Of a stretch of DNA of 64,000 bases, positions 36,816 through 48,282 are shown piece by piece; the first letter of the stretch is position 1; the number at the start of each line of letters is the position of its first letter. The notes under the pieces were generated by a model. That model did no database searches, was not told the DNA's origin, and was given only the letters and a program-made list of their open reading frames with translations. Origin of the DNA: Progne subis subis (lineage: Eukaryota; Chordata; Aves; Passeriformes; Hirundinidae); assembly GCA_022316685.1 (NCBI GenBank), contig JAKJHU010000014.1, positions 3,033,001 to 3,097,000 on the forward strand, written 5' to 3'. The position numbers and the translations under genes are program-made.

Positions 36816-38413
36816 ATTAGAATAGTTGTCCTTGGAGGCTTGGAGATTTTAGCCTGAGCTGAGTGGGAAGCACGTTTTAAATTCCATAATATTTTTTTTT
36901 ATTTTAGCTGTGGATGGGAGGGAAATCTTCAAAATATTCTGTAGACTGAAAAACCTGGAAAAAAAAAAAAAAATCAAGTCAGGTCAATACCAAGAGTTAA
37001 GTGAGATAGTGATAGATCTCTCCAGGTTCAGATTTTGCTTTTGCATTTTTTTACCAAGTTTAAAAAAAAAAAAAAGAAAAGAAAAAGAAAATGGAAAAAG
37101 TATAGTAGAAATGGTATCTTTAGAAAGGAAGCTAGTTTTTGGGTGCACTGAATGTCACAATGTTTCAGCAGTTTTCTAACATTTTTCTCTAAAATGTATT
37201 GAAAATGAAGCACACTCCTGGACAAAAAACCTGTACTCTTTTTTTTTTTTTTTTTGGCAACCTATAGCAGTGTCTGATCCGTCTGTGTTATACTGAAGGG
37301 TACGAACTTAAATTTATATGGTTCCCTAAATCTGACTTGCCTGACTGCCTCTGGAGATGCTTCTATCTCTCACCTGCTTTTCTTGAACTTCTAAATTAAA
37401 CAAACCTTTTCTAAGTGCTAAGTGAGACCTGATCCTCCATCTCTGCCCATGTTTTATGAGTCATTTGCTGAACTTCTGCCTGGAAATGACCATGTTTCAA
37501 CAGAGCTTGAAAAGTGTTTTAGAATGAGCATCTCTTAGCATCTATATTAAAATAAAATCACTAAACAATGAAATACACTGAATTCTTACCCAAATCAATG
37601 TAGTTCTGTTAAAAATAAATACTCACTTACCAGCTCCTTCTATGAAAATGGAGAAGTAGAAAAAGTAGACAGGCTATATGGAGGGCTCTGCTAATATTAA
37701 CACACTTTTTTCAATGTTTGGAGAAATCTGACTTATATAAAAAAATCTTGGTGTCAATTCACCAGGCAGCATTAATGATTTCTTTTATTTTCAGATCATA
37801 TCCAAAGGATGAAGAAGCCCCTTTGTGTCAAATGAAGTTTGATTTACATTCAGCAGCTGCAGGTCAGGGACAAAAAGTGGCTTGTTGAGGGACCAGCAGA
37901 TGGCCAAAGGCTGCACCAACCCCTCCTGGTCCACTGGGATTTATCAAACACTGGAGAGGACAGAGCTGGGGAGAGACAGCCCATAATGGGCCAAATGCTG
38001 TGCTGGCCACACTCCTGGGGCTGACAGGATGCAGAATCCACTCATCCAGGGCCTCTGCATGCAGGGTCCTCCCTAAGTGACAACAGCTCGAAAAATTGAA
38101 TCGCCATGACCACTTTGTGTTAAAAAAAAATTTAAAATAGATAGCTAGTTTTAACTTTAAACACAGAGTGCCTCTGCACAAACAGCTCAGTTCAGCAGCT
38201 GTTGCACTCTTTGAGGTTGGTGCTGTGCTTTTCTTTCCCCACCCTGGTGATCCCTGAGATGACCATCACCCACACGAGCCTGGCTGGACCCTGGCTGGGG
38301 TCCCTGTGATGGATCTTGCACTTCACTGGTGGGAGGTAAAAATGAAATAATCTTCCCAGTAAATCTCACCAAAAAAACCCCACCTCAAAATATTCACTGA
38401 AATGATCGTTTGC

Positions 38414-38416
<3 letters not shown>

Positions 38417-38449
<33 letters not shown>
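38417..38449. repeat. T33 mononucleotide tract
   Basis: Thirty-three uninterrupted T residues lie in unique AT-rich sequence about 640 bases left of the telomere-like array. The length is likely polymorphic and poorly resolved by short reads. Confidence 0.95.
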
Positions 38450-38452
<3 letters not shown>

Positions 38453-39090
38453 TCAGAGGAGCTTTTATGTTTCTAACTATTATTTTTCAAGATTTCCTAT
38501 ATAAAACTTTCCCTTGCCCCTAGATTTTAAAATGCGTCTTCAGTTCAAACTGAAAAATGGAAGTATTTTTTTTTTTCAGAGCACTGAAACAAAATAATTG
38601 AAGTTTACTCCTGCTTTTCACTCTATCCTGCACAACAAAAAGAATTTGGCAAAGTTTGTGTTCAGTCATGAGATGTTTTGGAACTCCAAAAACTGTGTGT
38701 GGTTTTCCTCTGCAAAACTGAGTGCTGGGAACAGAGGAGTGCTCAGTGGAGCAGAAAAGTGAGGGATTTTCCCAAATCTTTGATGAATGATGAGCAGCAC
38801 AGTGGCTAATGGAGAGAAGATGCTCAGAATCTATGGAAAAAATTGTGTTGCTGCAAAGATATTGGGCAACACTTTTGAATGCCTGGAGCTAATTTAATAC
38901 TGGTATGACTGTATGAGAAGGGAAATTAGCTGAAAAATTATAAAGGTGGTATTAAATTGACAAGGCCACTCATGACAGTTTGTACTGCTGTAAGGTCAAA
39001 GGTTTGACAGCCAAATGAGAGCAGGAAACTCATGGAACAGAATAACACCAGCCAGTTCATTCTTAGCAACTCCTTCCACTGAACTGACAT

Positions 39091-39146
39091 TAACCCTAAC
39101 CCTAATGCAAACCCTAACCCAACTCCTAACCCTTACCCCAACCCTG
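39091..39146. repeat. Degenerate interstitial telomeric sequence, (CCCTAA)n
   Basis: The + strand reads TAACCCTAACCCTAATG, then CAAACCCTAACCCAACTCCT, then AACCCTTACCCCAACCCTG. Several units match the vertebrate telomere C-strand hexamer CCCTAA exactly and others differ by one or two bases. The G-rich strand is therefore the - strand. It lies between the two genes, bounded by unremarkable sequence. Confidence 0.85.
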
Positions 39147-40775
39147 TTTTTCAAACAGAATTAAAAAATTAATTACCCAAGTTCACGCGTATCCTCTGTA
39201 CAAAAGGCAAAAAAAAAAAAAAAATGAAAGTCACAAGGTGGGGCTTTCTTCCCTATTTGTCCTCCAGGTGGGAAATCACAGCCTTGGTGTCTCCTCTTCT
39301 TGTGCTTCCTGAGCCCTCTCTCCTTGCAGTGTTCACCCCAGCTCACCCTGGAGATAGTTATTCTTCCACTGGGTACATTTTGTGAGATAAATTGACATCT
39401 CCTCAATGAAGAAAACGAAACCAAATAAACTCTCTGTTGTCCTAGCTGGTGACATTTAGTAAATCTGCTGCAAGGTGCCAGATTTGAAAGTATTACAGCA
39501 AGGATGTTCACACTTCAGCTTCTGATTTAGATGTTCCAGAATAGGAATAAGGCTTGACATATACAATCTAATTAAGAAAATAACTGCTAAAAGGCCATGG
39601 GAATTTGGTATCTGCAGTACTTATGAATGCTTTAAATCATTTTAAATCACACAAGGATGCTTGTCGTAGGCTTCTGATGCCTGGAAATACTGCACAACCT
39701 TTTTCATGTTGCACCTCTCCCTCCCAGGGCTTTTCAGGACAAGTTTTTCCCTGCTATCCCTGTTGGGACATCAAGAGTCTGAATGTTTGTGCTGGGAAGA
39801 ATCAGAACCAGTGCTAGAAACAGGGTGGGCTTGCCTGGCTGATGAATTACATTACGTGTTTTTCTGTCATTTGAGCTGCTTAGAGGAACATCAATGCCTT
39901 TTGCAAGGGAAAATATGATGTTAAAATAAAGTAGAGAAAGAAACAGGACAGACTAACACCCCTGCTGAAACACCACCTCTCTTTGGGGCAGCAGGAGTTG
40001 TCAAAAATCCCATTTGCAGTGCTGAAACTTCAGTAGGGGGTTAACAGTGCCAGGGATCAGATGGATAATTCCCTTCAAAATGATTGTTTTACCTCACACC
40101 ATCCAATTACTCAAGTTGTTTTGCTATCCCACAGATCTCTCCCTTAATGTCAACAAAATGATTATAGCCTACAACAGCAGCAAGATGTTTCACCCACAGG
40201 AGCTCTGGTGAGATGTTTTATGGCACGATAGGTTGAAAGCAGCGTTTGATGTACAAATGTCAGGAACAATCAACTTCCCTGTCACCGAGGGAAAATACAC
40301 AAACACAGGCACCAAAAACGTCACGAGCACGTAAATCATTGTGCAGATGGCCAGCACCGGCATTGGTGATGGTGTGGAAAAGCCACCAGAGCAGAGCTCG
40401 ATGCTGCTCTGGAGTGCAGAGAATTCCTGCATTCCTGGGTTGGGAATTGTGATTGGCAGCACAATCCAGCCCCACTGATGTGGAGGTTCCCAGATCTCCC
40501 CGCGCCTGCAATTCCAGCAAATCGATCAGAACAGAGCTTTTGCAAATGAACGTTTGTGGATTCCCTGGTGCACCAGCACTCCTCTTTTCTTGGTAATGGA
40601 AGCTGCAGAAAGCAGTTTGATGAAACAAGCCAGATCCGAAGGCAGAAGATACTGAAGTCTGGAAGATTTAATTTAATATTTTTATTACATATTTTTGGAA
40701 CCTTCATTATCCTCCCCACCCTCCAGGAATTTAATTACCTAAGGAAAATTATACTACTGATTACAAGATTGCAGG

Positions 40776-40781
40776 TTTATT
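40776..40781 (-). terminator. KCNMB2: Candidate polyadenylation signal of KCNMB2
   Basis: On the - strand this is AATAAA (TTTATT on +). I see no AATAAA between the KCNMB2 stop and this site, so it is the first canonical hexamer in the transcript, about 1.8 kb after the stop. A second AATAAA lies at 40681-40686. An ATTAAA variant near 41374-41379 could give a shorter UTR. The choice is inference. Confidence 0.45.
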
Positions 40782-40797
40782 TTCATTGCTGAGAACT

Positions 40798-40799
<2 letters not shown>

Positions 40800-40843
<44 letters not shown>
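40800..40843. repeat. T44 mononucleotide tract
   Basis: Forty-four T residues on +, hence A44 in the KCNMB2 sense direction, located about 20 bases upstream of the candidate AATAAA in the transcript. This is the longest homopolymer in the window. Confidence 0.95.
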
Positions 40844-40847
<4 letters not shown>

Positions 40848-41631
40848 GCTCACATTACACTTGCATGACTTGTTTTGTAACATCTTGAAATTTTTAATGT
40901 TATGATGAGGAAAGGTACTTATATTTATATGTATGAACTAGGCAGAATACTTGATTTTCAGTCTTTTTGAAGGGAAAAATGTTATTTTCTTGGTTCGAGT
41001 AGGCCTGTATATGGTTTCTTTGAGCAACTGGTTAATGATTTCACAAGATTGCTCCCAGGATGCGCCTTGTGTTTGTCCTTCAGGCTGGGTGTAACATGAG
41101 GAACTGAGAGAGCTGTTTTTAAAACATAAGAAGGAATGTTTTCTATAGGGGAATAAAAAAAAATTATGCAGAAACTGTGACTACAGTGTGTATGAAATTA
41201 AACTGGCAAGTATACTGCGGTAAATATTTGAGACATAGGACAACAAATTCTCAGTTTTTCCAATAAATCGTTGCACCTGGCTCTTGCAAATCATAATTCA
41301 CGTCAGCCAGCACTGCATAGTGAGTTAAGGTCAGGAGAGATTTCCAAATGTGTTATGATGATTATCTAACGATTCATTTAATAGAGCCATAGAATTGGAT
41401 GAGATTTTTGTCATTTCCCATGTCTGAGCAACAGAGACCTTTGACTGAAACAACATCATGAATATTGGATAAGATCCTGCAGTGCTGCTTCTCCATGTTA
41501 TGATATTATCCAAGGATGAAGGTTACAAATGCATGAGTTGTACTGTTCATATTTCATTGGGTAAAAACAAAGAAAAACGCCTCCCTAAACAAGTTTCAAT
41601 ACACAACTAGATGTAATATAACTTTTTCTTT

Positions 41632-41670
41632 TATATATATATATATATCTATATATATCTGTATATATAT
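41632..41670. repeat. (TA)n microsatellite with a 10-bp higher-order pattern
   Basis: TA dinucleotides are interrupted at 10-base intervals by CT and then GT (ATATATATCT repeated, then GTATATATAT). The repeat lies in the presumed KCNMB2 3' UTR and can fold on itself as a hairpin. Confidence 0.9.
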
Positions 41671-42590
41671 CAAGTAAAAAAATCTAAAATAGTTGGAAGT
41701 AAAAAATGAAAAAATAGCTGATAGTGTTATTTTTTTTTTCTTTACAGTGATATGGTAGCAGATACAAGACAAATGAATAATAAACCTTTACATAAGGAGT
41801 TCTGGTCCCACCTCCATCAATAGGGCTCAGACTAGAATACAAAATGGAACAAGGTGTTTTTTTGCTTTTTGGCTACAGCTTCTGCAAGTGACAAAAATCA
41901 TGTTGATAAGACAGAAGAAAATTATAGCACTACACAAAATCAAACTCCAAAGTGTTTTCCAAAAGACCTTATAAACACCATAGAGTACAATTGACTTCTA
42001 AATGGAGGGAGCAAACACAAAACACCACCAAGTCCTACTGAGGCTGAAAATACTGTATGCTTACCTCAAAATACAACTATTTTGTGCCACCTTACCATAA
42101 AAAACTCCCCTAATTAATACCTCTCCCCCACCCCCCACCAAATTAATAAAAGCCAGTATTAAAAAACCAAAGCCACAAATCCATCAAATGGACTGAGCCA
42201 GGTGTGAGACCTCAATGATGCACAAGTGGTCGGCTGCCCTTTGTCCAGCAGTGAATTTCCCCAGAATCTTTTACACCAAGAACATCAATTGACAAAAGCT
42301 TTGCCAACGATCACACTGAGCCCTATCTTGGCTGTAGAAAAGAAAGTACTAATCCCAGCAGAAAACAAGATCATAGAGACGGTCAACACAAAACAGTAAC
42401 TTTTTCAGTTGTCTGCATAATAATAACATCATGTTTGCATATAGAACAGCTTTTGCATTATTGCTCTACTTAGAGGAATATAGTAAGGAACTTATACCAG
42501 ACTTGCACGTTACAAACTTAAGGTTCTTTGGTGAAGAATGAGAAGAACAGTATTTTCGCTGTCATTGAGTTTTCAGAGGAGTCTCCTTTC

Positions 42591-42875
42591 CTATCTGCTG
42601 ATCCTTTGGATCCTCTCGCAGAGCAGGGAAAGGTATTGAGTCAGCTTTACCATGGCGACGATGGCGACCCCACCGATCATCATGCAGGTGGGCCAGAACA
42701 GGGAGTGGAACAGCACGTTGGAGCTGTACAGTTTGGTTAAGATCACGTTCTTCTGAACGCCCTCGGGGTCGTAGAAGCAGGAGAAGCGTTGGTACTTCCT
42801 GAAGTTTTCCATCACGACGTTCACCAGCGACATGGACTCCTCATAGTTCTTCCCGCACTTGGGGATGTACGAACA
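42591..42875 (-). CDS. KCNMB2: KCNMB2 coding exon 4: loop C-terminal part, TM2, stop
   Basis: KCNMB2 is the beta-2 auxiliary subunit of the BK channel (large-conductance calcium- and voltage-activated potassium channel, KCNMA1). It spans the plasma membrane twice and shifts gating and pharmacology. This exon starts in phase 0 after a CAG acceptor (complement 42876-42878) and encodes residues 142-235, ending at TAG (42591-42593). It supplies the last three conserved loop cysteines (142, 148, 174) and the second membrane segment at about residues 195-217, around FWPTCMMIGGVAIVAMVKL. The short cytosolic tail ends CERIQRISR. The 94-residue length equals the human exon. Relative to human from memory, changes cluster just after Cys174. 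Confidence 0.98.
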   Translation of the reverse strand, partial: CSYIPKCGKNYEESMSLVNVVMENFRKYQRFSCFYDPEGVQKNVILTKLYSSNVLFHSLFWPTCMMIGGVAIVAMVKLTQYLSLLCERIQRISR

Positions 42876-45715
42876 CTGGGAAGAAATCAGAGGGAGAAAA
42901 ATGTCTCCAAACCTGTTACAGTGTCTGTTTTCAGGTGGCAAGTGAGGAAATCTTGAGATGATTATGCTTTTCATAGCAAGAGTGGAATACTATTACGCTA
43001 ATAATAAATTTATCACAGCAAAACTCAATATTTTGCACATCTACAGAATTTCCCATTGGAGAACCTCCAAGTGCTGTTCAGACATTAATGCTTTAATCTG
43101 CACAGTGCCTTGTGAGATAGGTGAATATATTATTATTGCTAATTTACACATGCAAAAATAGAACTGATGAAGTACCTCTTCAGCTTAAGTGGCACACATA
43201 TGCTCACAGTTAGATGGGTAATTGACTTTCTGTAAATACAAATCTGGTAGTTTAGCTCTCACTTGGCTTGGATCAAAGCTATCACGGTGGGCACAGAAAT
43301 TCACTCAGAGGGGAGAGGGATGAGGAGAGACCTTTACACAAATATTCTCATGGGGGTAATGCCTCAGTTAGAGACAAATAAATAGTCTAGGTTTTCCTAC
43401 TGACAGCCCAGAGGACTTTCATCCAGCCTGGATGAAGATCAACCTGGTTTCCAGGGTGGCCCTTAGTGATACTTTTGCTTTTGACCCCAGCAAAAATACA
43501 ACAGTTCCTTCTCTCTGAAGATAATCCTGGAATTTCAGTTTTAGTCCCAAAGGATATAAGATTTGCGTGTGGCTCTATCTTGCAACCTAGATTTCCAGAG
43601 AGTACTAAAGGCAAATTATTTTAAAAACTGCCTTATGGAGTCCATGCCTTAGAGGCATTCCATGGGAAAGGTAGGACAGCAGCCCTGGGCTCTGCTGACC
43701 ACTCCCTGCCAAGAGCTGGTGTGGGCTGGTGAGGTGGTAGGCAGACACAAGGATTGAGGCCCCATCTGGACAGTTTTTGACCTAGAGCAGAAACCCCTGA
43801 AGTTGCTGTTTCTCCTGCTGGTCTGGAAGATGGTTGATGGGAGCAGCCAAGGGCCTCTCACTTCCTCCTCTCTTCTATGCTCTTACACCCCATGAAATCT
43901 GAAAGCTTTCTGCACCTGCACAGGATTTTGATTAACTACTTCAAGAGGAGTGGAAATCTGCTGTTTGACTTCTCGTTGGATGTGCAGGGGGAGGACCCAG
44001 CAGGCTGCTTGTCCTGGTGAGAACCTAAAGTAGCCCCAGATAATTTAATGAGAAAGTGAGTTTTGCAAAGGAAAAAAGATATTTTGATTAAAATAATGTG
44101 ACTCCTGGGCTTTGATTATTGCTGTTTTAATGTACATACTTTATAAAGGTTCTCCCATTCTTTTTTGTGATGTGCTGTGACTTCTTTTTTTAACATACTG
44201 CAACAAATCTCTAGTCCTAATTATGATCAAAGGATTAACCTCGTAACAGGAGTTGATTGATTCATTGGCATGTTATTAACACAGAGTATAATTTGAAGCA
44301 TGGCAGAGAGATTGTCTGTCGTTAGCAGACTGGAGCATTAATGGTGGAGCGTGGCCACACTGCCATTATGAATATTTCATAGGGCTCTAGAAATTAGAGA
44401 TGAAAAATATCAGAGCATTAATATCTCATCCATCTTGCTGCTGGTGTGTGTCTGCTCCCTATAGGATATTCTCTTGTACTCTGACCAAATTTTTCTTAAA
44501 TGTTCAAAGTCACGAGCCCTCTTCCAGTGCCCACGAGTCTTCAATAGATCATAATCTACTAAGTAGGGGAAATTTCTCAGTGAAGCATTCCTCATTTTCC
44601 CTTGATAAATTATCTGTTATCACTGTCATACCAGCAGTATTTCCAGTTCAAGTAGATTTGTATTGTGCTTTTTGGGAGGGAATTTGTTTCTTTTTCCTTG
44701 TCATTTTTTTGCTATATGTTTCTGTTTCTGCAATTCCCATGAAGTATCCTGAACAAGGTGATTAAATGAGAACTTGGCCACTTTTGCAAAATAACAACTT
44801 CCCATTGTCAGAAAAAAGAGGATATGTAGAAGCCAAAAGGATGAAAGATTCCTGGGCTCTAAGTTTGCAGAAATATCCCAAGAGTGCAGTGAGTCCAAGT
44901 ACTGTCCAAGGGTTTTCAGAGGGGACATGAAGCAGAACTTGAGCTGTTCCTCCTACACCTGCTGGCACAGAGCCACCAGCCGTGTTGGGCTGCCCATGAC
45001 AGAGGGCCTGGGAGCATGAAGCTGTGAAGTGAAGCTGTGCAAGGGAGGCTGATTTATTGTGCCTCTCATCCAGTCTCCTTGTGCTGAAGCCATCTCTCCC
45101 CAGGCTGTGTTCTCCCAGGTGCTCTCCAAGGCATGTGTGCCCTTTGCTGTCTACCTCACTCTGGTTCTGAGATCCTGGAAACATCTTGGTCTTAGCTCTG
45201 AGAAGGTCCTCAGCACAAGGATGTTAAATCTTGGTTGTGGGGTGCTCCTGGCCTTATTCAACATCCCAGCTTTGCCACTGAGATCCTAGGGATAGCACAG
45301 GGCTGTGTTTCATAGGTGTTCAACAAACAAGTAGGAAGACTCAATAATGGGATATATTGACATTTTCTTTGTTTTCCATAGCTTAAATTTTCAATAGTTT
45401 CTTCCAATGCCTGGTAAGGAATTTTATATCCACAACTGTCATGCTGTACCTATGAATGTAATTAAATCTATGCTGGTTTTGGGCACTTCTGCATTGTCAA
45501 ACATAGGGAAATCTGCAAGTAAACAATACCTGGTGCTCTACCTCAGGTGAAGATTCTGAAATACAGCATGAGAAAGGTGGTTCTTGTGTTCCTTGCAATC
45601 TGAGCACAAGAAGGATCTACCAGACAGCTACAAATAGAAGTTGTTATTAATGTTTTCATCTCTCCTTCCCTAATATAAAGGATTGGATAGGTATCCTGTC
45701 TGAACTACCTCTGGA

Positions 45716-45825
45716 CAAATCCAGTCCAGTGCCCTGCTCAGTGCAGAGTTGCTCAGGCACTTGTCCAGTCAGGTTATGAATATCTCCAAGGATGGAGATC
45801 ATACAATTTCTCCAGGCGAGCCGGA
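45716..45825 (-). mobile_element. CR1 LINE fragment (antisense to +)
   Basis: The + strand reads CAAATCCAGTCCAGTGCCCT, GCTCAGTGCAGAGTTGCTCA, GGCACTTGTCCAGTCAGGTT and ATGAATATCTCCAAGGATGG. This follows the complement of CR1 near its 3' end (ATCTCCAAGGATGGAGA is a hallmark). The element points left, in the same direction as KCNMB2 transcription, and lacks its extreme 3' terminus. The divergence suggests an old insertion. Confidence 0.75.
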
Positions 45826-47026
45826 GACAGTTTCCCTTAAATCAATGAAGATTCACCAAAAAGGCAATTGCCAGAAAAGCCCCCAGTTCAGGCTGGGCAG
45901 TGAAATACACAACTCTCATCATATGTCTGTGCCTGGGATTGCTGTCCAAGCTGAGCCTGGAAACTTAGTCAGGATGTGCTGTGGCAGTCTTTATGAGAAA
46001 GTGGTCAGGATGTCAATATACACCTCTTTTGGAAGGTGCAAGAAGTCTGGAGAAGGGTTGAAGGAGGAGTTCTGTGTCTGAGTTGGCTGGAATTGATTCC
46101 TCCAAATGGAATTCTCCAGTTCCAGCCTTGAAACAGGTCTACTGGAATCCACAGCTGAGCACCTCTGCTTCCCCCCCCTGCACCAGGCAAACTCCTTCCT
46201 GGCTTATAAATACCTGAGTCTTCATGAGAAACCCTGAGAATCCACATCACTCCTGAGTCCCAGGCAGTAACAGCTGATTTTGCTGATTAAATCCTTCTTG
46301 TTATCTCGCTAATGGAGAAACGATATAAATCAGCCGTAGCTCCGATGACATGAAAAGAGTCAAAATTGCGTAGTATGAGATCAAAAATGAGGTCTCTCTA
46401 ATTGCTTTAACCACCATAGCCCTTTCTTTTGGTGACAGCCTGGCTCTGTGGCTGATTTACCTCTTGTTAAGGCTGTTACAGCCTGTTGGCAGATGAGGAA
46501 GGAAAGTGCAGCCATGGAAGCATTTAAAGTATTTTGTGTGCGGTATTGACAAGGGGCTGGGCTTGTCCTAAATGCTAGAGATAAAGTAGGCACAGCAAGA
46601 GCAATGAAAAGCCAGAAAAAATCTTGTGTGTTTTTCTTGGAAAGACTCGAGCAGCTTGACAGACATCCACTGACTTCCCACTGATTCCCACCGGAGACTG
46701 GCAGCAGCATGCTGTAGATCTCAGTATAAATTGTACCTACTCCTTACTCCACCTTCTGAGCTGACAGCCAGGTTGGACAGCAATTCTCCTGGATAAACCA
46801 TTATTTAAAATCAAAGTGGATTTTGCTCTGTCCGTGCTGGCTGGCAAGGAGAGGAGAGAGACAAGCTCCAGATGCTGCTCTGTCTCTGTGTGTGAGTGCT
46901 CAGCAAAGCAGAGAGGTTGGTGGAGGGGGGCTCCCCTTTTGAAGGTCACTGGTGTTGGCCTTGGAGTGTCAGGACTGTACTCTGTGTTGTCCCTAGTAAT
47001 GTCAGAGCTCAGGAAGCCAGGCACAG

Positions 47027-47089
47027 TTTTTGTTTATTTGTTTGTTTGTTGGTTGGTTGGTTGGTTTGGTTTTTTTTTTTTTTTTTTTT
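47027..47089. repeat. Compound (TTTG)n(TTGG)n microsatellite ending in T20
   Basis: TTTG-type units change to TTGG units and then to twenty T residues (47070-47089). On the - strand this is an A-run followed by CCAA and CAAA units. It lies in KCNMB2 intron 3. Confidence 0.95.
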
Positions 47090-48246
47090 GACCCCCAAAA
47101 AAAGTCAGGGAACACATATTTGAGTAAGTAGATGGAGAGAGACACCTTAGCACCCAGCTGTGGCATCACCACCCAGCACTGCTCAGGACTGCTTTCCTGC
47201 TGCATGGGGATGCTCTCTTATCCAGGGAAGGGGGAAAGCAGATCTGGAGTGCTGAAATTGATTGTACTGATTTGGACTTGGAAAACCTGCTGATCTGAGC
47301 CGTGAGCAGGAAGAGAGGTATTTTATAGACATTGCAATCTTCCACTCACAACTGCTTTTGTATTCAGGTCACATAGCCAGCAGCATGTCAGGAAAACCTA
47401 GGAATCCTCCTGAGAGCAGAGCTTAACCTGTAAAACAATCTTGGGCTGGAGAAGTATTAACTGTGCCTACAGTAAATGAAGAGGAGGTGGCATCTGGGAG
47501 AATTTCAAAGTCCATTTCAGCAAGCAAATATGATCAATAACAGAATGTGGAGATTTATGCTGAATCTCTCGATTTCTTTGAATCAGTGGAGCATAGAGAT
47601 TTATCTGATCTCTTTTAATCAAATTGAGGCATGAACATCATGACTTTGCTTGTGCCCCTGCAGGAAGTGGGGTCTGGCTGTCTGTCCTGCCTCAAGCTTC
47701 AAGGACAGTGAATGCCTCTTCCTGCACTGATGCCAGAGCAGAGGGGAAGAAGGGGGAACTCTTCTCCATGTCACACTTCAGATCCAGAGGACTCCATCTC
47801 TCAGCCACGAGAGTTAATTATCCAACAGAATAAGCAGCCTAGTGCAAATATGCCATGCTTCGACTAATTTTAATATCACTTCATCTTAATATGCAGAAGT
47901 AATTTGTTCTACTGAACTGCTGCCATAAATAGATACACAATAGGTTACGTTGTCAGCAGCCTGATCTGGGGCTCTGCTTTTCCAGGGTGTGCTTTGCCAA
48001 GTTTGGGGTTCAGTGACCTTGGATAACAAAGTTCAAGAAAATTAGGCACCTGTAAGGCTAATGATTCCAGTGTGTCCAGCTCACTCCTGTTTGTACTCTC
48101 AGGGACACAGGTGCTGTCAGTGTGAGGAAAGGAGTGTGGAGAGAGGGACATTTCCCTGTTCCCATCTCGCCTGCCTCTGTGGAAGGAGCGTGAAGCTGGT
48201 GGGCGCTCGCTGGGGAGGGATGCACGGCAGCCACACAGCTGGGCAG

Positions 48247-48282
48247 CACTGCTCTCTGCACTGCTCTTTGCGCTGCTCTCTA
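48247..48282. repeat. 12-bp tandem repeat, three copies
   Basis: CACTGCTCTCTG, CACTGCTCTTTG and CGCTGCTCTCTA follow each other without gaps. As 12 is a multiple of three, they produce a repeated Cys-Ser-Leu-His pattern in an open frame. That frame is considered non-coding because it lies in an intron. Confidence 0.85.

Larger units (their letters stand above)
35711..40754. other. Intergenic region adjoining the KCNMB2 3' end
   Basis: No gene is supported. The region contains a CR1 terminus at 36730, purine-rich A-runs at 36959-36973 and 37062-37075, T-runs at 37239-37255 and 38417-38449, and an interstitial telomeric array at 39091-39146. It is otherwise AT-rich unique sequence. Confidence 0.7.
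40755..42590 (-). other. KCNMB2: KCNMB2 3' UTR (probable extent)
   Basis: About 1.8 kb downstream of the stop contains no supported gene. It carries a T44 tract on + (A44 in the transcript, 40800-40843) and an AT dinucleotide repeat (41632-41670). A C-rich segment sits at about 42121-42140. The lower end is placed just beyond the first canonical AATAAA. No splice sites were needed to reach it. Confidence 0.5.
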
